Positions 56,373-64,000 of a DNA stretch of 64,000 bases are shown here, in pieces. The translations under genes and the position numbers were made by a program. The stretch's first letter is position 1, and each line of letters starts with the position of its first letter. Source of the DNA: Apoderus coryli (lineage: Eukaryota > Arthropoda > Insecta > Coleoptera > Attelabidae). The stretch is from NCBI GenBank assembly GCA_911728435.2, contig OU452203.1:12607651-12671650 (forward strand), read 5' to 3'. Under the pieces are notes generated by a model. That model was not told the DNA's origin and made no database searches. It saw only the letters and a list, made by a program, of their open reading frames with translations.

Positions 56373-56747
56373 GAGGTATTAAGTGTCGAAAATGAATTAA
56401 CTACTTGAAATTTCCCTAGTATTTCACCAATTTATGTTTTATTTTCCCACACACAAAATATTATGAACGGGCTAAAAAAAATTAGATAGAGACGCTTAAA
56501 TTTGGTATACATAGGTATACCAAATTTAAGCTCAATTGGTTACAGCATACATACACACACAGACAGACAGACTTCAATCTGGAAATGGTCTTAATCGTCT
56601 CAGGGAACTTCAAAATGGGTATAACCGTCTTTATCTAATTTTTGTTAGCCAGTTCATAATACTTTGTGTGTGGGAAAATAAAACATAAGTTGGTGAAATA
56701 CTAGGGAAATTGCAAGTAGTTAGTTCATTTTCGACACTTAATACCTC
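56373..56747. mobile_element. 375-bp foldback element with CAGA repeat core
   Basis: The ends GAGGTATTAAGTGTCGAAAA (56373) and TTTTCGACACTTAATACCTC (56747) are perfect complements. The arms continue inward for about 120 bp with few changes (TTTCCCTAGTATTTCACCAA, GTTTTATTTTCCCACACACA). The interior starts with a perfect 17-bp hairpin at 56494-56510/56515-56531 and then carries the CAGA-containing repeat also seen at 12.3, 43.7 and 60.6 kb. No coding capacity. A 3-bp AAA flank on both sides may or may not be a target duplication. Confidence 0.92.
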
Positions 56748-56754
56748 AAACCTA

Positions 56755-57345
56755 ATATAAAGCCTAAATTATGTTTGGATTGGTAGTAATGGCCCTTAAG
56801 ACATCATTAATTTTGTGAATTATTCTCTTTTTTATATTCTATACTAAGATAATCTAAACAATGTTAATTTTAAAAATATTTCGCATGGATATAATATTAG
56901 ATACACAAGATTAAATTCCTTCAATTTCAAATGGGAAACAAATAGCTGTTAGTGTATCTATTTCTGAAAAATAATTAACATTATTTCGCGCTCTGGACCA
57001 TTAGTTGAATTGTTTACCTTCTATCACGTTGTAATTATAAGTTTCTTGTTCACATTAGTGGAATTCTTGGATGACATTTTTATCGCACAAAATCTAAATA
57101 TACACAGAGCCGTATGGAAATATTTAAAAAAAAGTATTCTGAAATTTATTTTACACTTTTATGTATAGAAACATATCGGGATAATTCTCGGCACAATGAG
57201 CAGTTTTTAAAATGATTTACTTTGTGTATGCCTGTGCAAAACATTAAATATGAGGTATCATATTTATTTTTCAAATTAGAAATACGTTTAGTCCATTATA
57301 TTGGAAACTTTTGATCCCAACACAAGGAAAACAAGACGGATGCTG
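56755..57345. other. AT-rich non-coding sequence
   Basis: No frame of 60 codons; nothing recognised. Confidence 0.5.
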
Positions 57346-57349
57346 TCTT

Positions 57350-57510
57350 AACGTTGCTTGTGATTTTATTTGGCAAACGTTGCCTAGAAGCCAACGTTGC
57401 CTGTAATTTTGATTTTTTTTTTTTTAGCAAACATGGTCTACCATATGGAGGTAAACATTACTTGGTTGTTTTTGTTTTATTGGCAAACGCTGACTATAAG
57501 TGAACTTCGC
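57350..57510. repeat. Degenerate tandem repeat, about three units of 43-60 bp
   Basis: Units share GCTTGTGATTTTATTTGGC or GCCTGTAATTTTGATTT, then AGCAAAC or GGCAAACG, then a TTGCCTAG or GCTGACTATAA segment. Units differ in T-run length and base content. Confidence 0.6.
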
Positions 57511-57514
57511 TTAT

Positions 57515-59515
57515 AATATCAATTGCATTATGTTGTTTGAACGAATAATCCTATTTTTATAAGATTGAAGTTATCTCCGAGTTTTAATGTCATATCAGGT
57601 CTGAGGACAGATTAATGGCCAGGATGTCCGAATGTTAATATTTAGAGTGTTATATTTCAATCATTGTATCATATGACACAAGATTCCTAAATAGAGAGGG
57701 TATTGTACTTTCTGTAGGTTTGTTTATGTTAACACTCTCTAAACATGTCAACGACTGAGATTTTAAAAAGGGCTGATTGAACAAGTTTCAATTTGGATGT
57801 CGAAAGTAGAAGCGATCTTTTAGTTAAATGATTATGTTCTTAGAGAATAGCCGAATATAGAAAAAAGCTGTTGTACTGAACGGATTAAATTCAATTATTT
57901 GAATTATTATCGGGTTTTATTTGAATTTACTGTTATTATCCTTACACGTTGCATCTCTAATGCCGTGTTCCATAGAGCAAACATATTATGACACCACATA
58001 GAGCCAAATTTCGACTATAATGTGAGTCTGGCTTGAATTGGTTTTATTCGCCTTTTTTAACGTTATCTAGCAGCTGTAATTAGTAGGCCGCATGCAACGT
58101 CAATCGGCGATAAGACAATTCAATTAAATACATTGTGAGGTGCAGCATTCTGCAAATAGAGATCGTCCCCTTATCTCCACATTTTCTCCACTCCATGCTC
58201 AGTGACTTGTTCTATGTTTCTTTGTAGGTTGCAAGACCATCCATATTATCCTCTCGAACTTCTTCAAATCCTCAGTGAGCAATATGGTGCAATAAAATGG
58301 CACAAACCGACGAAATATCTACCAGGAACGATTTCCTCAACGTGTTTAGTCTTACAGTAGAACTTTTGTAACACTACATGCAAGACTTTCTTAAAATTAA
58401 GGAAAACTAGTATGGGAAAGTCTTACCAAACAACCGCACATATAGGGACTTGTCTCTGGGACTATTCCTTTGCTATTTGCAAGGAAAACTTTAAGTATTG
58501 TTTACGGGTGATTCTTTTTTTGCTAGAATATAATCAATAATATATCATTCACAAAATTATAACACAATAATCACAGCAATAACCACGACAGAAAAGTATA
58601 TCCAAGTTACCTTTAAATACCTGAATTGGAAATGTCGATGACCACCTGAATGACCCTCATTTGCGTTAACCGCAACTTAGGAGTAAACAACTCAATCTAG
58701 AGCTGTTGCTTAGTTGCTTTAAAATGTAAACACGTTTCGGAATAGCTCTCAATTTAGTTAGCATTGTTTTGAGTGTTTTTTTATGGGAAATTTAGTTTTA
58801 TTTGTTGATTTGTTATTATTAATTGTGAACAATAATTGCGTGACGTTTAGAATTTCAAAACCTAGCGACGTTACATTTTTTAATTTGTAAATTCTCAGCA
58901 AATTATGAACCTGACCACTGCGGATCGGTGAATCAAATGTGCCGTCGATTTAATTAATTTTATGGTATATCTGTTGTAAATCTAGAGCGCTTTGTATAAG
59001 TGCATATTAAACTCACTCTAAGTTATGTTTATGTATAAATATATTATAAATTTCCTGATACATATTTACTAAAAGAATTATATGAGGTATGAAAGAAAAA
59101 TATTATTTTACAAGTCTACCACACACTGATAATCCGAGAATACAGTTACCCTCGACGCGAAAATTATATTTGCTACACCCCTGCGTAAATGTATCTAGAC
59201 ACGGTCGTTTTAAAACGCACACAACTATAAATTTTATGGTATATTTTTAGGCCTAGGAGAATCAGGCTTGAGAGTTGATGAGAACAGATATTCAAATGTG
59301 TCTGTATTATTTTTAGAAGATGGGTTTAGAATGCCGCAGTCGTTCACCCGCCTTAATTTTTCCGTTCCCTAGTCACATTTATACCAATGGCGTACTTATG
59401 CACTCTTTGCATATACACGTCATTCGACTCAACTAGAATTTTTGGAAGGAATGTGATGATGATGATAATATATAAAGGCTACAATAAAAAAATATTCTTC
59501 GGTGTACTTTAGACT
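57515..59515. other. AT-rich non-coding sequence
   Basis: No frame of 60 codons. A GATGATGATGATAATA run is present at 59455-59470. Nothing else supportable. Confidence 0.5.
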
Positions 59516-59519
59516 TCGC

Positions 59520-59890
59520 TATTTGAACGAGACGCTTTTTTGATGTTGAGTTGCGGTCATTTTGACTGGTGATAAATACTTTACGCTTAGTATCTATTAG
59601 TCTTTGTGTCTCTTCATCATTTTTGTCGAACCCTAATGTTTCCTTCGCACAGCAGAGAGCACGGCGGACCTCAACAACGACTAGTGTCCTTCAATATCAT
59701 CCGGATATTCTTCCGGGAGCTTGTTCTTCCGGTGTTGTTGGAAACACAGTTTCGCTCGGTTCTCCTTTTGGCATTCGATGTCAAGCTTGCGCCTTAGTTT
59801 CCATCCATGTTGTGAACGTTTTGCAGGTAGGTCATACTGGATCGCACAAGTCGGTGATACCGAGATTATCAAATATACGAAACACATCAA
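59520..59890 (-). pseudogene. RTE-type LINE relic, linker between endonuclease and RT
   Basis: On the minus strand the first frame (59890-59681) reads WKLRRKLDIECQKENRAKL then NKLPEEYPDDIEGH. A second frame then gives VRRALCCAKETLGF, FDKNDEETQRLIDTKRKVF, NDRNSTSKKR and IAKSKVHR. This order fits the linker before the RT in RTE-type LINEs (AAKETLGF, then WFDENDEEIQxLLDxKR, then KxxVQRxLR). A short internal deletion removed the residues between ETLGF and FDKND. It pairs with the relic at 1-195. It may belong to the same family as the 3' ends at 13.0 and 51.4 kb. Confidence 0.7.
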
Positions 59891-59894
59891 ACTT

Positions 59895-60540
59895 GTTTCT
59901 GAACTTTCAACATTGAAAGGTTGAAAATCTCTGATTTTTTATACATAACGTAACAACATTTTACCTCTAGGATATATTATAAAAAGCTATATAATTTCAT
60001 TAAAACATAGAGGTAAATGGAAAAATATGATTTGAGTAATAACCTGTTATTTTTTAGGCAGAGCTTAAGCAAAATCTAACTGAATCATAGGCATACCTAG
60101 GATCTAGGATGTATCAATGAGAAGGGGGGTTACCACTACTCTATATCGCGTACGGATTCCGAGATGCAAATGTTGGAAAAATATGCCTTAAACGCGCTTT
60201 TATTAAATGTTTAAGATATATAAATGTTTTAATAGTTTTGATAGTATTTAAATACGGAGTATAAAATGGTGAAGTTGAAGCAAGTACATACATCCCGTTT
60301 TCCTCAAGAAGATACTTTACTTTAAAAATTAAAATAAACTTTGTTTATGTCATTATATTATAAAAACAAAACGAACCTTCAAGGGAGGAACGTTGAAGGA
60401 TTTAATTCAGCACCTGTAAGTGGGGGAGCCTTGAAAGATTTCAATCAGTAAAAAAGAAAAAAAAAACAATAGAAATATTTGGTCTTAAACTAATTTTAAT
60501 GTTTAATTAAATAAATGCAGCCAATTTTATTGACGACCAA
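59895..60540. other. AT-rich non-coding sequence
   Basis: No frame of 60 codons; an A-run at 60451-60468. Nothing recognised. Confidence 0.5.
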
Positions 60541-60544
60541 GAGA

Positions 60545-60715
60545 GTGTGTATTAATTTCCCGTCACAGGGACAGTATTGTGACCATTTTGAAGTCCCCAG
60601 TGACAAACGCTGTTTCCAAATGGAAGTCTATCTGTCTGGCTGTGTATCTGCATGAATTCTCCCACGATAGCGCTTAAATACTTCAACCAATTGAGCTAGG
60701 TTTTGGTAAATGAGT
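60545..60715 (-). repeat. Dispersed CAGA-containing repeat, copy 3
   Basis: On the minus strand: CCTAGCTCAATTGGTTGAAG, AGCGCTATCGTGGGAGAAT, a CAGCCAGACAGATAGAC run, CTTCCATTTGGAAACAG, GGGGACTTCAAAATGG and TGTCCCTGTGACGGGAA. All blocks match the order in the 12.3-kb copy. The flanking long arms seen at 56.4 kb are not recognisable here. Confidence 0.75.
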
Positions 60716-60781
60716 TTGTAGGAAAAGAAAGGTAAACCAATTAGTTTTTGGTTAATATCATGTTAAGTCTGTCACCACCAC

Positions 60782-60808
60782 TTGTATGCACCACTATGGT
60801 GCATACAA
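60782..60808. repeat. Perfect short hairpin
   Basis: TTGTATGCACCA (60782-60793) and TGGTGCATACAA (60797-60808) are exact complements around a 3-base loop. No context gives it a role. Confidence 0.8.
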
Positions 60809-60989
60809 CCCTCAAATGCTTAAATAGCAGTAGGAGTCGAGACGTACATCACTTGAAAGCACTTTTTATGCTCTTTACAGCAATATTTTTGTTTTCAAAT
60901 TTTCCTCCATAGTTCTCGAGCAAATTGCGTTTAAAATCTAGGTAGTTGGTAATGATATCTATCAGGTCGCATAATGATAATGGGTATGA

Positions 60990-61165
60990 TACGCGCGTAG
61001 CTCAGTGTTAGAATGCCTGCCTTGCATGCATGTCTGCCGAAAGTCCTGGCTTCAAATACCTACTCTGACAATTTTTATCATTTCTAATTTTTAAATAAAG
61101 TAGTTAGGTAGATTTATTGGAAATAATAACTAAAATTATAATAATAATAATTATCATTTATGTAT
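60990..61165 (+). mobile_element. tRNA-derived SINE, full length
   Basis: The head reads GCGTAGCTCAGTGTTAGAAT (A box), then CTTGCATGCATG, then GGCTTCAAATACC (B box), most like a tRNA-Ala(TGC) descendant. The body TTTCTAATTTTTAAATAAAG and TTTATTGGAAATAATAAC leads to an ATAATAATAATAATT tail. The body and tail match the SINE at 38104-38700 once its insert is removed. Polymerase III transcription from the internal boxes would be expected of an active copy. Confidence 0.75.
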
Positions 61166-61169
61166 TATA

Positions 61170-62940
61170 CGATATCATGAACACGCACGGATGATGGTTT
61201 AACCCTAAAACCTATTTCAGAAGTTTTTGTTTTTGGAAAACAACAAAAACCAATTTCTCAAGAAGTTTTTCTACTTCTAACCATGTTTTAAAATTTTGTG
61301 TTTTATATTTTGTCGTGGTTGAAATAAACCTCGTATACCAAAAGCAATATTATTTAACACTATGTACCTATATAGTACTATAATAAAACAAATTACCGTA
61401 AATTGTTTGTTCCTTTTTTTTTTTGGATAATAACGGATTTCTACTGGAAATTACTGTCATTATTTACAGAGTTGTGAAGTGGCAGGGTTAAAAAAGCATG
61501 TAGAAAAAAGTTAACACAAATTATATGTATAAGTATTTGAAACTGTATTTACATGGTAGTAAATTGACATAACTACTTGGGAAATTATTTATTTTACTAG
61601 TCGAAACAACTCTATTATTAATTTTGTTATTACAATACCATTTGGTGGAAAAATATTCCATAAGAATAGGGTTTAGTGTAAATATTAGTATGTACCTAGT
61701 CTATTTTATGGCTTTTACAATCTAGGAAACAAAATGCCTATTACATACTACAAAAATGGCCTATCAACACCATGAGTCCCAACGGTAAAAATTGTATAAA
61801 CTAAAATTGACAAAGTTTAAAAAAATTTTGGGTTGGATGATAGATTTATGCTTAGATAAACCTGTTTATTCCGCATATTCATCTCAATTTCTTTATTTTA
61901 ATATAAAACACTTACCTAAATGAATTCGTTTTCGTATGCCACATAAAATTCTTGGCATAACTTGCGCTTTTGCTGGAATAGATTTAGCAGCAATTTCTAA
62001 GCGATTTTTGATATTCTTGTAAATAATCAGTTCACATACCTAATTAGCAATGTTTTTTTTTTGTTCAATATTTGACTTGTGTGTTCAAAAAGCAAGAGTT
62101 GATAATGGTCGTATTTAGAATGTAGTGCATCTTACTGTAGAGTCTCAGTTGAATGCTCTAAGAGCTCTATTAAATTTCGATCTTAGTCTTATTTATATAA
62201 ATCCCATATCGGAAGTTGCTGCTAATTGAAAAAAAAATATAAGCTATCCATTATGACGAGCAGCGGGATATATTTGTAAATCAAAGGCGTCTGATCCACA
62301 AAATATTATATTTATAATTGAGAAGCGCAGATGCAAAAGCAGATAATATGTCCATAAATATAACTACGTATTGTTCGATTCAAAATAAGGCAACTTATTA
62401 CAGAGCAAAAAAGTTTAGAGAAAAATAAACATAATTCTTAATATATCCAGAATTATACTAGATATTTTCTTCAAACTTGTTGTCTCACATCAGCCGATGA
62501 GCTGTCCAAATTAAGGAAAATATGAAGCTTCTCACCGAAGATAAAGGGTGTTATCAAAATTAATTAGCTCAGAAACATAGGAATATGCTATATAATGACA
62601 TTTTTTAAAGTTGTTTTGTGTGTTGAACCTAATTTGTAACACAAAAGTATCCTTAGTATTTTTTCATATTCGCAGGCGTTTCTTAATGATTTTGAAAGAA
62701 TGGCAATGATGCAATAAACAAGTCATTTTTAAGAACGAATCTATCGACGTCAATTAAACTCTTTTTAACAATGCTGAAAAACCATTCTTAAAAAATAATT
62801 AAGAATATGAAAAATACTTGAAGATACTTTTAGTTAAAAATTGGATTCACCACACAAAACAAATTTCAAAAAAGTGAGTGTCCTTATTTTGAATCCAACA
62901 ATACGTGGTTTCATTTTTGAGCATCAGATACACCCGGTAT
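61170..62940. other. AT-rich non-coding sequence
   Basis: No frame of 60 codons and no element ends recognised. Confidence 0.55.
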
Positions 62941-62944
62941 AAAT

Positions 62945-63865
62945 GATGTTTCAATAAGAACGCTAGATTTTACGGTTCAAGAAAACATGGTTTTCTATAG
63001 CAAAGTCTTGAAATATTTATTGACCTATACCTAATGTATACGTTTAGAAATTATGTATGAAACAAAATATCTTGTAAATAACTATTGTTGGCACATGCGT
63101 ACTCTTTCGACAATATTTGCAATACCGTTAGTGCCACAATGTCTAATTTCAGCCTTCAATGCTTCGGTGGTCATAGGTTTGTTCTCATAAACCTGTGACT
63201 TCAGGTAACCCCACAGCGCGAAGTCCAACGGTGTTAAATCACATCAACGTGGCGGCCAAATGTCACCCAATCCGAAAATGAAACGACCAAGAGCAAACTC
63301 GTCAAAGTTTCACGAGCGGTATGACATGAGGCACCGTCCTCTTGAAGGCATATGTCGTCAACAGTTGTTCCAATTCAGACACAAAAAATTGCGTTAACAT
63401 AGCACGGTAACGTTGTACATTCACCGGTAATGCATTATCCTTCTCAACTTCAAATAAATACGGTCCAATTATTCCTCCAGGTCACAATGCACGCCAAACA
63501 GTGAGACTATTTGTATGCACTGTTTTTCCATGAATCATTCGTGGCAGTTTTGCAGATTATTGACGAAGCCATCGAAGTCTGAAAATAATTTTGTTCACAA
63601 ACTTCTGTTTGCTAAAGCAACCAATTGGTGAACTCTCTTCGCTGTGCATGGTCTGTTGGCAAAAGTTGTTCAGTCATGGACTCGCTAGGCGTGCAGATGC
63701 AATTCCTTCGTAAGAACATGCTGAGGAGTGGCTGTTGTAATACCCGATATCGATCGACGTCTGTGGACTTTCAGTCATTTCTCGGAAACTCCCAAGATGT
63801 TTCGTTCTGAATGACTTCTACGAGCTCGTATCCTGTGTTTCACATCACTAACTGAACCAGTACAT
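62945..63865 (-). pseudogene. Tc1/mariner-superfamily transposase relic with right end
   Basis: Minus-strand reading in several frames gives GSVSDVKHRIRARRS, MTESPQTSI, IIGPYLFEVEKDNALPVNVQ, RYRAMLTQFFVSELEQLL and QEDGASCHTARETLTSLL (second catalytic Asp). The C-terminus DLTPLDFALWGYLKSQVYEN then continues unbroken to ...NIVERVRMCQQ and a stop at 63082-63084, including the third-residue box. The right end at about 62948 matches the left end of the 52.4-kb copy in inverted sense, so both belong to one family. Several stops and frameshifts make it inactive. The 61-codon plus frame at 63625-63810 is antisense. Confidence 0.8.
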
Positions 63866-64000
63866 CAATAGGAACACTCTATGGGCGGGAGATGCCCACA
63901 TGTGCAAGCGCGCACCGACGTGATTATGGTATTAAAGTACCTAGTCGCGTGGATGGTGCTCCCGACCGAGTCGGACCGAGGTGGACTTGCCTATGCCAAG
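63866..64000. other. GC-richer sequence at window edge
   Basis: Markedly less AT-rich than its surroundings (CGGGAGATGCCCAC, GACCGAGTCGGACCGAGG). It could be the start of another repeat or of unique sequence; the window ends before this can be judged. Confidence 0.4.

Noticed and set aside
60990..61070. A functional tRNA-Ala gene
   Set aside because: There is an insertion between the anticodon arm and the B box, the B box is degraded, and a SINE body follows.
1..64000. CRISPR array, operon structure, origin or phage features
   Set aside because: No regularly spaced repeats or compact gene clusters; composition and elements are those of a eukaryotic nuclear genome.

Overview
This is a eukaryotic, almost certainly insect, chromosomal window: AT-rich, full of short homopolymer runs, with no convincing host protein-coding gene and many decayed transposable elements. 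Support for an arthropod comes from a 3' fragment of 18S rRNA (5129-5416), RTE, CR1 and jockey/R1-type LINE relics, BEL/Pao integrase, Penelope-like pieces and several mariner/Tc1-type transposase relics. The order of insect cannot be fixed from sequence alone.

Layout. 0-5 kb: an RTE-type linker relic (minus), a foldback MITE, long AT-rich sequence and a Penelope-like RT scrap. 5-16 kb: the 18S fragment, a LINE relic (8390-9829, minus) split by an element whose visible end is TGTTACGG, a nested palindrome at 10414-10509 beside an LTR-like sequence, an RTE 3' end (13.0 kb), and a second TGTTACGG-family copy (13.5-14.8 kb). 16-24 kb: mostly featureless AT-rich DNA with a Penelope GIY-YIG relic (19.8 kb) and two mariner relics (22.4 and 23.6 kb). 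24-28 kb: a deleted RTE-type element with a 391-codon open endonuclease/RT fusion frame, a 247-bp MITE, and the best preserved coding sequence in the window, a 5'-truncated CR1-type RT (26563-27735, minus).

28-46 kb: scattered LINE 3' tails, RT, mariner and Tc1 scraps, a tRNA-derived SINE split by a 431-bp solo LTR with 5-bp target duplication (38203-38633), one arm of a large foldback element, and two opposite-strand copies of one LINE C-terminus (32.7 and 44.4 kb). 46-64 kb: a third TGTTACGG-family copy with apparent GT-AG introns, a jockey/R1-type LINE abutting an opposite-strand RTE 3' end (50.3-52.1 kb), a DDE transposon followed by an about 840-bp foldback hairpin (53.1-53.96 kb), BEL/Pao integrase (55.4-56.3 kb), a 375-bp foldback carrying a dispersed CAGA-containing repeat, another RTE linker relic, an intact SINE (61.0 kb), and a second copy of the DDE transposon (62.9-63.9 kb).

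Nothing acts as a pathway. The interest lies in element anatomy: foldback hairpins, a spliced-looking repeat family, insertions nested with target duplications, and one accidental open frame. All matches are by eye from remembered family motifs; no search was run.
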